A stretch of 62,650 nt of DNA. Source: Phycisphaerales bacterium (GTDB lineage Bacteria; Planctomycetota; Phycisphaerae; Phycisphaerales; SM1A02). The notes under the pieces are model-generated. The model was not told where the DNA came from and ran no database searches. It saw only the letters and a program-made list of their open reading frames with translations. Below are positions 44,471-53,417 of the stretch, piece by piece. The first letter of the stretch is position 1. Each line of letters opens with the position of its first letter. The position numbers and the translations under genes are program-made. Location: positions 1 to 62,650 of the forward strand of contig SIAM01000007.1 in NCBI GenBank assembly GCA_009691785.1, given 5' to 3'.

Positions 44471-45652
44471 ATGCCGAAGAGCACACTGAACACGATCCGC
44501 CCCGATGTCCAAATTGGGACGGATCTTTGGCTTTTTTGGCTGAAAGTTGCGGCGCGACTGGCTGTGCGCGGGCATGGATTTGTGGAGCCGAACCCCATGG
44601 TGGGTTGCGTGATTTTGGACGCTAAAAAGAATATGGTCGGCTGGGGCTATCACCGCAAAATTGGCGGTGCTCATGCTGAAGTGGATGCATTAAAGCGCGC
44701 GGGCGCAAAGGCGCGCGGTGGCACGGCGATTGTGACGCTGGAACCCTGCGCGCACGTTGGCCGCACACCGCCTTGCGTTGACGCGTTGAAGAACGCGGGC
44801 GTGGCGTGCGTGGTGTACGGTTGCACGGATCCAAATCCCGACGCGGCTGGTGGCGCGGAAAAATTGCGCGGCTATGGAATTGAAACACATTTGTTGGAGT
44901 GCGACGAAACGCGCGAGTTGAACGCGCCGTTTGTGAAGCGTGTGCGAACAGGTTTGCCGTGGGTCATGGCTAAATGGGCGCAAACCGTTGATGGTTGCGT
45001 GGCCACTCGCGATTATGACTCCAAGTGGATCAGTTGCGACCGCAGTCGCCGCATGGTGCACCGCGAGCGCGGCCGAGTGGACGCAATCTTGACTGGCATT
45101 GGAACAGTGATGCACGATGATCCGCAACTGACCGCGCGCGAAGTGCGTTTAAGGCGCAACGCCATTCGCGTGGTGATTGATCCGGAGTTGGCGCTGCCGC
45201 TGACCGCGGCGTTGGTGCAAACCGCGCGAAAATACAAGACGGTTGTGGCCACGCTGGCGAAATCTTTTTCAGAACGCTCAGAGCATCGGCGCGCGTTGGG
45301 CGATTTGGGCGTGGGGTGCATGAAACAGCACTCAGATTTTCGTGGACTTTTGGCTGCTTTACGCAAGGAATATGGAGTGTCCACGGTCCTGGTGGAGGCC
45401 GGCGGCGGACTGACTGGTGAGCTACTAAAAGAAAATGTAATCGACGAGGCTTGGGTTTTTGTGGGGCCAAAAGTTTTGGGCGACCGCGAAGCCATTCATC
45501 CCGCGCGCGGGCTTTCGCCCCTTTCAATTCATGATTCTATTTCCGTGCGTCTGCTTTCTGTGCGCCGACGCGACCAGGACGCCCTGCTGCATTATCGATT
45601 TGAGGACCCAAAGAGCGCTGGCTCAATTGGAAACGCAAGCGTGGCTGGATAA
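44471..45652 (+). CDS. ribD: Bifunctional riboflavin biosynthesis deaminase/reductase
   Basis: 393 residues. The deaminase part has GGAHAEVDAL (zinc His and catalytic Glu) and EPCAHVGRTPPCVDAL (two zinc Cys). The reductase part starts near residue 165 (WVMAKWAQTVDGCVATRD) and ends with VLVEAGGGLTGELL. It converts the first GTP-derived pyrimidine by deamination then side-chain reduction. The first 20 residues have no family match and overlap a terminator-like hairpin; a start nearer WLKVAARLAVRGHGFVEPNP, which aligns with the family, is possible. The 3' end overlaps the DUF4340 gene on the other strand by 61 bases. No other rib genes are adjacent. Confidence 0.88.
   Translation: MPKSTLNTIRPDVQIGTDLWLFWLKVAARLAVRGHGFVEPNPMVGCVILDAKKNMVGWGYHRKIGGAHAEVDALKRAGAKARGGTAIVTLEPCAHVGRTPPCVDALKNAGVACVVYGCTDPNPDAAGGAEKLRGYGIETHLLECDETRELNAPFVKRVRTGLPWVMAKWAQTVDGCVATRDYDSKWISCDRSRRMVHRERGRVDAILTGIGTVMHDDPQLTAREVRLRRNAIRVVIDPELALPLTAALVQTARKYKTVVATLAKSFSERSEHRRALGDLGVGCMKQHSDFRGLLAALRKEYGVSTVLVEAGGGLTGELLKENVIDEAWVFVGPKVLGDREAIHPARGLSPLSIHDSISVRLLSVRRRDQDALLHYRFEDPKSAGSIGNASVAG
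44494..44525 (+). terminator. Terminator-like hairpin at the fusA-ribD junction
   Basis: GATCCG (44494-44499) pairs with CGGATC (44520-44525); an inner CCC/GGG extends it with one mismatch; TTTGGCTTTTTT follows. It sits 42 bases after the fusA stop but inside the first codons of the longest ribD frame, so it is either the fusA terminator with a later ribD start, or an attenuator. Confidence 0.5.
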
Positions 45653-46998
45653 ACCCGCGTTAAGTTTTCGCCGTCGCCGACAAGCCAGCGACCTTGCGAA
45701 TCTTTTCCAACATCCAACTGAATGGTGGCGCCGCTGGAAAGCGTCACGATTATTTTTGCAACGGTCATATTGAAAGGAATCGTTTCAGTGGCAAGATCAG
45801 TGGCGCGCGCGGCGCACAATGTTTGCAGCAAGTCTCGAATGCGTTGCATGTTGGCGGGTTGGGTGCTTGTGACTTCAGTGGTCGCCGTGCCAGTGGTGAC
45901 GGGTTGGGTGTTGCTTGATTGCGCGGTGGCGGGTTGCGTGGCAAGAGTGAGTTGCCACTGCGTGACGTTGCGAACAAGTTGCGCCGTTGGTTCACCACTT
46001 GCATTTTGCAACGCGATGGATTTGATCTCGGCGGGATCAACGCCCAACATGGTGGCATCAATGAAGGCGGCACTAGGCGGAAAAAGTGTGGAAAGCACAC
46101 GTTTTTCAAGCTGAAATACGCCTGGCCTGTCGTGGCGCTTGCCAAAGCGCCCGCCCGGACCAGCGGCGCCATCGCCACCGATTTCTAAAATTTCCTCGGT
46201 GACAGCGCCTTTTGAAACATCAAGGGAGCGAATTGCAATCGTGGCGGCGGGTTGCATTAAACCAAACAGCGCGAGATCTTTTGGCGAGTCATCGACAAAG
46301 CCCTCATGCTCAAGGCGCGCGACGGCTTCTAGAAAATCCGCCACCGCGATATTGTCGGCGCGCGCTTCAATGGGCTCGATCAAAGACCAACGTCCATCTT
46401 TCTTTTGAAGAACAATTTCTAGGCGCTTGGTTCCAGAGTTCGCTTGCAAAATCACGCGATCACTTTCCGCGCCCGAGCGGTCAAAAAGTCTGGCGCTACG
46501 AAGTTGCACAGGGTCGCCATCCACAAGTAGGTGATGCATTTCGCTGGAGCCCGGACCGCCAATATTTTTCTGAATATCGGCCAGCCATGCCAAACCAGCG
46601 GGATGACTTTTTCCAACTCGCAAGGTTGCGCTGCCATTTGGCCAAGTAACTTTAATGTTGGGCGCGCTGTCGTCCAAACCAGAACGCGCAGGCAACTGAG
46701 ACAGCGGCGAAACTTGCAACAAGCGCGCCTCCGCCATGGCCACGACCATTTTGCGGATTGCCACCGGATTGGCTGACTGAACATAGGGCTGCGTCTGCTG
46801 CCAGGCATCGCCAATTCGATCAAACACAAGCGTTCTACCTGCTTTTTGAAGCTCAATGTGAGAAACCAAGTCCACCGGAATATCAAATACAAGTTGCGCC
46901 TGACTTGTATTTCCAGAACTTGCCCGCAAGAGCCAGCCCAACATGATGGCCAACAAAGCGACGAGCCACGGTTTTAAAAATTGAGGAATGAATCTCAT
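45592..46998 (-). CDS. DUF4340 domain protein
   Basis: About 468 residues. One N-terminal helix (LKPWLVALLAIMLGWLLRAS) anchors an extracytoplasmic region with repeated beta segments of the DUF4340 type: VDLVSHIELQKAGRTLVFDR, KDGRWSLIEPIEARADNIAV and SGATIQLDVGKDSQGRWLVG. A Thr/Gln-rich linker lies near residues 365-390. This family regularly follows Gld-type ABC transporter genes, as here. The ATG at 46998 overlaps the upstream stop (ATGA), so it is preferred over the longer frame. Molecular role unknown; probably a component of the envelope complex formed with GldA/GldFG-like proteins. Confidence 0.75.
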   Translation of the reverse strand: MRFIPQFLKPWLVALLAIMLGWLLRASSGNTSQAQLVFDIPVDLVSHIELQKAGRTLVFDRIGDAWQQTQPYVQSANPVAIRKMVVAMAEARLLQVSPLSQLPARSGLDDSAPNIKVTWPNGSATLRVGKSHPAGLAWLADIQKNIGGPGSSEMHHLLVDGDPVQLRSARLFDRSGAESDRVILQANSGTKRLEIVLQKKDGRWSLIEPIEARADNIAVADFLEAVARLEHEGFVDDSPKDLALFGLMQPAATIAIRSLDVSKGAVTEEILEIGGDGAAGPGGRFGKRHDRPGVFQLEKRVLSTLFPPSAAFIDATMLGVDPAEIKSIALQNASGEPTAQLVRNVTQWQLTLATQPATAQSSNTQPVTTGTATTEVTSTQPANMQRIRDLLQTLCAARATDLATETIPFNMTVAKIIVTLSSGATIQLDVGKDSQGRWLVGDGENLTRVYPATLAFPIEPALFGSSNR

Positions 46999-49682
46999 CG
47001 GCGCTTCCTTGATTTCCAAATAAGGCTTCCAGTGAGCGCCATTGAAAGTGGAATAGCCACCAAACTAAACGCGCTCAGAATGACGCGCGCTTGCTCGCCA
47101 AGTTCTGGAACGCGTCCAGGGTCCGCCACGGTTGAAATTGGCTCGCTGCCAGCAAGCCACCGAATGACACCAATGGCAAGATCGCGATTGCCTGGATAGC
47201 GCAGAGCGCGCATGTCGCCATCGCTTATGCCGCTATGAAGCGTGAGCAACCAGGAAAGACCACCCGAGATTGCGATACGAATGCCGTCATCACGCTGCGC
47301 CACGACCAATACAGGAACTCCTTGCGTGAATACTTTTTCTTCGGGAGCCGCTTCCATGGAACGGCTCACCACGCGTGGATCATTTTCAATCCACCGCTGT
47401 GGCGCTGGCGGAATGAATTCAATCGCGGTCGCCGTCCACGAGTCGCGCTTGGTGATTTCAATTGGAATTGGCATGGGCCACAACAAATTTTCATTGGCGG
47501 CGGCAATGGACGCGCCATGCCCCATTGCGCTACCTGAAAACTCAACGAAATTGCGCAATTCCTTGATGTTTTCAGAACGGGCGCCAAGATCCAGCACCAC
47601 TTGACCGCTCTTGGCGCGCAATCCAGCGTATTGAAAAAGATCGGCCCAAGGATCGCTGATTCCCATGGCGGCGAATGGATTTGGAGTGGCGGTTACGAAA
47701 ATATTTTCGCCTTCAGACATAAGGCGCCGTGTTGCCGCCAACAACGCGATCTCGGCGGGGTCTGGTTCTTGCGCGCTGCGATCAAGTGGAGGAACCACTA
47801 TCCACACCCGCTTCACTCCCTGAGTCAGCGGTCGAGTCGCATTGACTGGATTCCATTGATCCACTTCAATTCTCGCGGCGCGCAACGATTGGACAATAAG
47901 GGATAAGTCGCCGCCACCAGAAACACTGTCAAGCGGTGATGTTGTTTGTGAGTGAACAATGGTGACCGCGATTCGTGGCGCGCCCTCGGCGCAGCGCATG
48001 GCCTCCGCCAATGCAAGCTCGGTCGCATCCACACTACTACGCATTTGCCAAGCGGGGATGGCGGCTACACCCTTTGTACCACTCACAATAATCGTGGGTG
48101 GAAATTGCATCGCCGCGGCGACTTCAGAAAGCCGCAGTGGTGGAAGTTGATCAATTTGATCTTGCGCGGCTTTGGCTTGCTCGGCGTGGCGCGCACAATT
48201 TCGCTGAGTTTGGCGCGTGATCGTAGCCAGGGCTGGCGTTAGGTTTTGCAGCCTATTTCCTGCAATATCTGCGACTTCCTGAAGCGTGCTTGACCACCAC
48301 TTCAATTCATTTGCCAACTTGCGCCCGGCCCCTTCCGCATTGCCCAGCGGTTGCTCTGCCGTGGGCGTTGCCAATTGTGAAATTGCCTCACGCACCACAT
48401 GTCCTTGCGAAGCGGTCTTGTTCATGGCCGCGGCGAAAGCCTCTAGTTTGACGCGGGCCGTGTCATCTTTGGCAAGAGCATTTGCCAGCGTTTGAATTTG
48501 CGCGACCGATGCGTCGGCGAAACTTTCAATGGAGCGAAACGCCTCCAACCCTTTGTCGTTGGCCTGTCGCCATGCGTTGACATTCTTGGACTCGCTTGCT
48601 TCAATCATCTCAAACATCGCGGCGCTTTTTTCGGCGTCGGCAAGTTCAAGCGAATCAAATTCTTGGCAATTCAGAAGTGTTCCATCCGCAAGCACTCCGC
48701 CAGAGGCACGCGCCAACACCGTGCGCGCGTTGCGCAATGCCGCTGCGTCGGCGTTTCCTTTTGCGGACAACAATGTAATGTTCATTGGCGCCGCGCATTG
48801 GGCCATGAACTTCTTGGTGGCAGATTGCAATGAGCCGCTGAACATTGTCGATGCTTCCACGCGCGCGGCGGGTGCGCCCGCTCCACGCACGGCGATCACA
48901 GTGGCCACCACCGCGACGAACACCCCGGCGCACATGACAAATCGCCGCAATTCCCTGCGTTTTGTAGGCATTTCGGCATCATTTATTGCCCACGCGCCAG
49001 CGCACCACGCGCTGCCAACACCCATGGCCAGCAAGGCCACGGCGCTACCAAGATCCAGCGTGCCGCGCGTGAAATCTTCGCCGCGGCGCAGTGGATCCAG
49101 CGCGAACGCGGCCGATGCGATTGCCGGCCAATGCAATGATTGCCCGCCACGACAAAGCGCGATCCACGCCGCGATGGCGGTCAATGAAGCCACGATGGCT
49201 CCGGCATTTGAGCGCACCACAACTCCCGCGAACAAGCCAACTCCACTTGCAGCGACAATAATGAACCACAACCCAAGCGCGCCGCATGTGATGACGCTCC
49301 ATGATGGCGTAGCCACCGTGGACAACACAATCGCCTGCAAGAAAATAGGAACAACCAGCGCGGCGCTTGCCACGGCAACGGCTGCGAACTTTGCGTGCAA
49401 CACGGTTGCAACATTGATGGAGGATGCCAGCGTTAAGTCCCAAGTTCCCGCGCGCCTCTCGCTTGGAACACTGCGCGCCGCCAATGCGCAAGCCGCGGCG
49501 CCAACGCACCACAGTGAAATTCCAATTGCGCGCGACAAGTCCGCCACCGATCCCGCAACAAGTCCGCCAAAGGCAAAGCCCATGCCAGCTGGAATTGCAA
49601 CCGCCGCCGCCGCGCCCCACACCAATGGCGTGGCCACAAGCGAGCGCAATTCCCTATGGAAAGCCACGGTGAATCCGCTCAT
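46995..49682 (-). CDS. GldF-GldG fusion: ABC permease plus auxiliary domain
   Basis: 895 residues. The first 260 form an ABC-2 permease (helices near 22-45, 55-70, 100-130, 135-160, 165-185, 210-230) with the loop RSVPSERRAGTWDLTLASSI followed by NVATVLHAKFAAVAVAS. After one more helix (about 248-266) comes a large GldG-like extracytoplasmic part with a predicted coiled coil (about 330-520) and the ABC-auxiliary domain (PPTIIVSGTKG, VKRVWIVVPPLDRSAQE, LLAATRRLMSEGENIFVTAT). A C-terminal helix ends the protein (VILSAFSLVAIPLSMALTGS). GldF and GldG are separate proteins in Bacteroidota; here they are fused. Works with the ATPase upstream. Confidence 0.8.
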   Translation of the reverse strand: MSGFTVAFHRELRSLVATPLVWGAAAAVAIPAGMGFAFGGLVAGSVADLSRAIGISLWCVGAAACALAARSVPSERRAGTWDLTLASSINVATVLHAKFAAVAVASAALVVPIFLQAIVLSTVATPSWSVITCGALGLWFIIVAASGVGLFAGVVVRSNAGAIVASLTAIAAWIALCRGGQSLHWPAIASAAFALDPLRRGEDFTRGTLDLGSAVALLAMGVGSAWCAGAWAINDAEMPTKRRELRRFVMCAGVFVAVVATVIAVRGAGAPAARVEASTMFSGSLQSATKKFMAQCAAPMNITLLSAKGNADAAALRNARTVLARASGGVLADGTLLNCQEFDSLELADAEKSAAMFEMIEASESKNVNAWRQANDKGLEAFRSIESFADASVAQIQTLANALAKDDTARVKLEAFAAAMNKTASQGHVVREAISQLATPTAEQPLGNAEGAGRKLANELKWWSSTLQEVADIAGNRLQNLTPALATITRQTQRNCARHAEQAKAAQDQIDQLPPLRLSEVAAAMQFPPTIIVSGTKGVAAIPAWQMRSSVDATELALAEAMRCAEGAPRIAVTIVHSQTTSPLDSVSGGGDLSLIVQSLRAARIEVDQWNPVNATRPLTQGVKRVWIVVPPLDRSAQEPDPAEIALLAATRRLMSEGENIFVTATPNPFAAMGISDPWADLFQYAGLRAKSGQVVLDLGARSENIKELRNFVEFSGSAMGHGASIAAANENLLWPMPIPIEITKRDSWTATAIEFIPPAPQRWIENDPRVVSRSMEAAPEEKVFTQGVPVLVVAQRDDGIRIAISGGLSWLLTLHSGISDGDMRALRYPGNRDLAIGVIRWLAGSEPISTVADPGRVPELGEQARVILSAFSLVAIPLSMALTGSLIWKSRKRR

Positions 49683-49773
49683 AAAGCCCCCACTTCACGC
49701 GGCGCTTTTGCTTGTGAATAGAGCCGCAAATAATTGCGCCCCGCAAATAAAGAGCTGATGCGTGAAATCATTT

Positions 49774-50703
49774 TCACGAAGCCTCCAAAGCCAGTTGCCG
49801 AAACGCCTCTTCAAGCGCGCCCGACTGCACATCCATGCGGCGCACTGCAACACCATCGCGCGCCAAACATTGCGAAAGCACCGAGCGCGCCGCAAGCGTG
49901 ACATTGCCCTTGGCCGTCATGGCGTGCCACGGCGCGTCAAGCACGCGCCGCGATTGCACATGCAAACCAGCCTCCGCAATGGCCACTTCAGCGCGCGCTG
50001 GATCGTTGACTTCTATCTCAAGCGTGGCGGCCACGCCCAATTTCAAACGCACCTCGTGCGGTGAACCTGTTGCAATCACGCGGCCGCGGTCAAGCACTAT
50101 CAGTCGATCGCATGTGGCCTCCACTTCCGCCAGCACGTGCGTGGAAAGCAACACGGTCACGGAACCTTTGAGCGACTGCAACAATTCGCGAAACGCAAGC
50201 ACCTGCGCGGGATCAAGTCCAGCCGTGGGTTCATCTAAAAGCAAAACTTTGGGCCGCGAAGCCAGCGCCGCCGCCAAACCAACGCGCTGGCGAAATCCGC
50301 GGCTCAACTCGCCGCACAAGCGCGCGCGCGCATCAAGCAATCCGCACTGACCCATGGCGTGCTCCGCGAAGTGCGCCACGGAATTTTTTACAACTCCCTT
50401 CATGCGCGCCGACCACTGAATAAATTCCTCCACGCTTGCGTCCAACTGCACGGGCGCGTACTCCGGCAACCAACCCACGCGCGCGCGCGCCACACGCGGT
50501 TGCGTCCACACATTGGCGCCATCAATCATCACGCTGCCACCATCCGGCGCCAACGCGCCCGCAAGCATTCGCATTGAAGTGCTCTTTCCAGCACCATTTG
50601 GACCAAGAAAACCACAAATGCTTCCTGCAGGCACTTGAAAACTGACGCCATCAATTGCGGGGCGCGATGCGAATTTCTTGAATAAATCTTGAGCAACAAT
50701 CAT
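49774..50703 (-). CDS. ABC transporter ATP-binding protein, GldA-like
   Basis: 309 residues. Walker A GPNGAGKST, Q-loop region VGWLPEYAPVQLDASVEEFI, signature LSRGFRQRVGLAAAL, Walker B VLLLDEPTAGLDP and H-loop LLSTHVLAEVEAT. The C-terminal 90 residues resemble the regulatory tail of GldA/NatA-type ATPases. The open frame runs to 50988 through antisense of the next gene; the ATG at 50703 is the family start. It energises the GldFG-like fusion 90 bases downstream. A palindrome lies in the shared divergent promoter region. Confidence 0.85.
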   Translation of the reverse strand: MIVAQDLFKKFASRPAIDGVSFQVPAGSICGFLGPNGAGKSTSMRMLAGALAPDGGSVMIDGANVWTQPRVARARVGWLPEYAPVQLDASVEEFIQWSARMKGVVKNSVAHFAEHAMGQCGLLDARARLCGELSRGFRQRVGLAAALASRPKVLLLDEPTAGLDPAQVLAFRELLQSLKGSVTVLLSTHVLAEVEATCDRLIVLDRGRVIATGSPHEVRLKLGVAATLEIEVNDPARAEVAIAEAGLHVQSRRVLDAPWHAMTAKGNVTLAARSVLSQCLARDGVAVRRMDVQSGALEEAFRQLALEAS

Positions 50704-50730
50704 TATGAAACCGATTGAATACATAGTGTA

Positions 50731-50748
50731 AACCTTCTCGTAAAGGTT
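50731..50748. promoter_or_regulatory. Operator-like palindrome between divergent genes
   Basis: AACCTT (50731-50736), six-base spacer CTCGTA, AAGGTT (50743-50748). It is a perfect inverted repeat in the 60-base gap between the GldA-like ATPase gene (minus) and the GAF-REC gene (plus), placed where a dimeric regulator could control both. Confidence 0.4.
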
Positions 50749-50763
50749 GGCGTCCCCTAGACT

Positions 50764-52284
50764 GTGATTGAGACTGAAATCATGACCGCCAAGATCCACA
50801 ACTCTGGAACCTTTGACGCCGCAACCTTGCTTGAAGGTTTGGTGGATGGGGTGGGCGTGGTCGATACCGCCGGCGAAATTGTGTGGATGAGCGGTAGGCT
50901 TGCGGCGCAGACGCCCGAAGTGATGCGCCGATTCGCGGACACATGCCGCGATATTTTGTGCGAGGCAAAGAGCGAGCGCACCAGCCACTTGCGCCGCTTT
51001 CGCAGCGGCACAAAAACATTCGAAGTTGCCGTTTCTAAATTAGTAGTGGCTGGTCAGGGTGATCACACCGTGGCAACACTGGTGAATGTCACGCCGCGCC
51101 AGCGATTATTTGACCGCATTGAACAGGTGGACAACGCCGGCGACATGATGTTGAATTTGGACGCGGTGATTGTGAATCCGCTGAATGTGGCGGAGCGATT
51201 GAAATTGCTGGAAAGCCGTGTGGAGCAAGCCTTGCGCGAACTGTTCGCGGCCTCCAATTATCAAGTGCGCTTGCTTGATCGCAAAACGCGCGTGTTGGAA
51301 TTGGTGTTGCACCGCGGCATTGCGCCGCTGCCCATTGGCCAGCAAATGCGCGCCGATATTGATGGCGCGGGCATCACCGGATATGTCGCAAGCACCGGTC
51401 AAAGTTATCTCTGCAAGGACCCCGCGAATGATCCGCGCTACCGATCTGGCTTGCCCAACTGTCGCTGCTCGTTGACCACGCCGCTGCTGCTGCATGACCG
51501 CGTTGTCGGAACCATTAATTTGGAAAGCGGCGACCCGCGTGCCTTTGAGGAGGAGGACCAATTTCTTCTTGAGTTGTATGGCCGCTATGTGGCCATGGCG
51601 CTGAACATTTTGGACATGCTGATTGTTGAGCGATACACCACCAATCAGCGCATCACTGGAAGTGTGCAAGAAGAAATTGCAATTCCGGTGCGAACATTGC
51701 GCGAGTCGCTTGATTCCTTGCGCGACAATATGTCCAACACCAGCGCGGGTTTGTTGGCGCTGGGACAAATGGAGGATTGCGTGGCTACTTTGGAGAAGCG
51801 ATTGCAAAATGCCACGGAAGGTTTCAAGGGCGTGCTTGGAGTGGACAGAATTTCCGTCGCCGGTTCACAACAACCCAAACTTGCGGGCCGGCGCGTGTTG
51901 GTTGTGGACGATGAGATCGGAATTCGCGAGGCGATTGTGACAATTTTAAGTCAACAAGGCGCCATTGTGACTTCGTTTGCCAGCGGCGAGCCCGCGTTGC
52001 TGGCGCTGGAGGCCGCCAAAAATAAAAACGCGCCGTTTGAACTTGTGCTCAGCGATGTGCGCCTGCCCGATCGCAATGGCTACGAAATTTTCCGCGCCAC
52101 CAAAGCCATTGACACGGAGACACCTGTGATCTTAATGACGGGCTTTGGCTACGACCCGAATCATTCAATTGTGCGTTCAAGCCAGGAAGGCCTGCATTGC
52201 TTTTTGTTCAAGCCATTTCAAGCGCAGCAACTTCTTGATGAGGCTTGCAAAGCCATTGTCACGCCGCCGCCGACTGGTTTGTGA
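50764..52284 (+). CDS. GAF domain and response-regulator receiver protein
   Basis: 506 residues from a GTG; an ATG at 50782 is an alternative start. An N-terminal PAS-like sensor (about 15-110: VDGVGVVDTAGEIVWMSGRL) is followed by a GAF domain (about 155-290: YQVRLLDRKTRVLELVLHRG, GITGYVASTGQSYLCKDPAN, TTPLLLHDRVVGTINLESGD), a helical linker, and a REC domain (about 380-500) with acidic pocket VVDDE, phospho-acceptor Asp in LVLSDVRLPDRNGYEIF, Thr in ILMTGFG and Lys in FLFKPF. No kinase or output domain is present. It may sense a ligand and act through phosphorylation-dependent protein contacts. Confidence 0.8.
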   Translation: MIETEIMTAKIHNSGTFDAATLLEGLVDGVGVVDTAGEIVWMSGRLAAQTPEVMRRFADTCRDILCEAKSERTSHLRRFRSGTKTFEVAVSKLVVAGQGDHTVATLVNVTPRQRLFDRIEQVDNAGDMMLNLDAVIVNPLNVAERLKLLESRVEQALRELFAASNYQVRLLDRKTRVLELVLHRGIAPLPIGQQMRADIDGAGITGYVASTGQSYLCKDPANDPRYRSGLPNCRCSLTTPLLLHDRVVGTINLESGDPRAFEEEDQFLLELYGRYVAMALNILDMLIVERYTTNQRITGSVQEEIAIPVRTLRESLDSLRDNMSNTSAGLLALGQMEDCVATLEKRLQNATEGFKGVLGVDRISVAGSQQPKLAGRRVLVVDDEIGIREAIVTILSQQGAIVTSFASGEPALLALEAAKNKNAPFELVLSDVRLPDRNGYEIFRATKAIDTETPVILMTGFGYDPNHSIVRSSQEGLHCFLFKPFQAQQLLDEACKAIVTPPPTGL

Positions 52285-52349
52285 AATAAATTTTAGACAG
52301 TGCCGCCGCGAATTGAGAAGGCGCATTGGTTGCGACTGTCTTGCAATAC

Positions 52350-53291
52350 CTACTCCACGCGATCAGCAACCAACACACGCGGCAAATTGTCGCCGTCATT
52401 TTCAACGCCGTGAAAAACAAGTTGCGTGTTGGCGCGCGTCAAGCGCTCCACGACCGCGGCTTGGGAAGCCGCTATTTCCAGCAACAATCGGCCACCAAGC
52501 CGCAACCACTGCGCGACATTTTCAAGAAGCGGTTTGATCACATGCAAACCATCGGAACCGCCGCGCAGCGCCGTGGCTGGCTCATGCAGCCGCACATTTG
52601 GCGCGCATTGCTCCCATTCCGCGTCGCTTATATATGGAGGGTTGGCGGTGATCAAATCAAATGTGCCCTGCTGCGCGGCGGGAATGGTTTCAAACAAATC
52701 GCCCGCGAAAAACTGCACGCGCGCTTGAACGCCGTGGCGCGCCGCGTTGCGCGCCGCCAACACAAGCGCGGCGGGAACCAAGTCGCTGGCCAAAGCTGAA
52801 ACTTCCATTGCCGCAACTGGCGGCTCATAGTTGTTGCGCTTGGGCGTAACCAACGCGCTGACCACGCTGACCACAACGCAACCCGAACCCGTGCACAGAT
52901 CTAACATGCGCAAAGAAGTTTGCCCCGTCAGCCGCGCCCACGCCACGGCAAGTTCAGTGACGCGCTCGGTGCTTGGCCGCGGAATCAGCGTGCTGCCATC
53001 CACGAAATATGGCTTGGCATAGAACCAAGTTTCACCAACCAAATATTGCACGGGCTCATGCTCCGCGGCGCGACGAACCAAGTCACGCAAGCGCGCAAGT
53101 TGCGCCGCGTCCACCACGCGGTCGGACTCCATGTACAAACGGGTGCGATCGCAACCCAACACATGGCCAAGCAACATTTCAGCGCCCACGCGTGGCGAAT
53201 CTATTTTCTTTGCCGTGAGAAACGGCGTCATCCACGCCAGCAATTCGCGCGTGGTCCAGATTTTTTCGGTTGTCCCTTGTTTGGCGTTCAT
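52350..53291 (-). CDS. prmC: Peptide chain release factor N5-glutamine methyltransferase
   Basis: 313 residues. Helical N-terminal domain, then a Rossmann methyltransferase: MLDLCTGSGCVVVSVVSALV binds AdoMet and LITANPPYISDAEWEQCAPN has the catalytic NPPY that contacts the glutamine. The linker motif is IPRPSTERV rather than the usual IPRPETE, a change at a well-conserved position. It methylates the GGQ glutamine of RF1/RF2. No prfA gene is adjacent. Size is slightly larger than usual because of a short insertion after the AdoMet motif (VTPKRNNYEPPVAAMEV). Confidence 0.88.
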   Translation of the reverse strand: MNAKQGTTEKIWTTRELLAWMTPFLTAKKIDSPRVGAEMLLGHVLGCDRTRLYMESDRVVDAAQLARLRDLVRRAAEHEPVQYLVGETWFYAKPYFVDGSTLIPRPSTERVTELAVAWARLTGQTSLRMLDLCTGSGCVVVSVVSALVTPKRNNYEPPVAAMEVSALASDLVPAALVLAARNAARHGVQARVQFFAGDLFETIPAAQQGTFDLITANPPYISDAEWEQCAPNVRLHEPATALRGGSDGLHVIKPLLENVAQWLRLGGRLLLEIAASQAAVVERLTRANTQLVFHGVENDGDNLPRVLVADRVE

Positions 53292-53417
53292 GGCAAAGCT
53301 TTCGCGGAGTGATTGAGCGTCATGGTCAAGCGCTTGGGCGCTCGAAGTGTAAAGACTGTGTTCAGTTGAACTTTGGTTACAATCTTCCTCCCATCAGTGT
53401 ATGAAAGGATTTGGCGC

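Noticed and set aside
48529-49758. 409-codon plus-strand open frame
   Set aside because: Antisense of the GldF-GldG fusion; its alanine/threonine/asparagine-rich composition is a mirror effect of GC-rich codons, and no family is recognisable.
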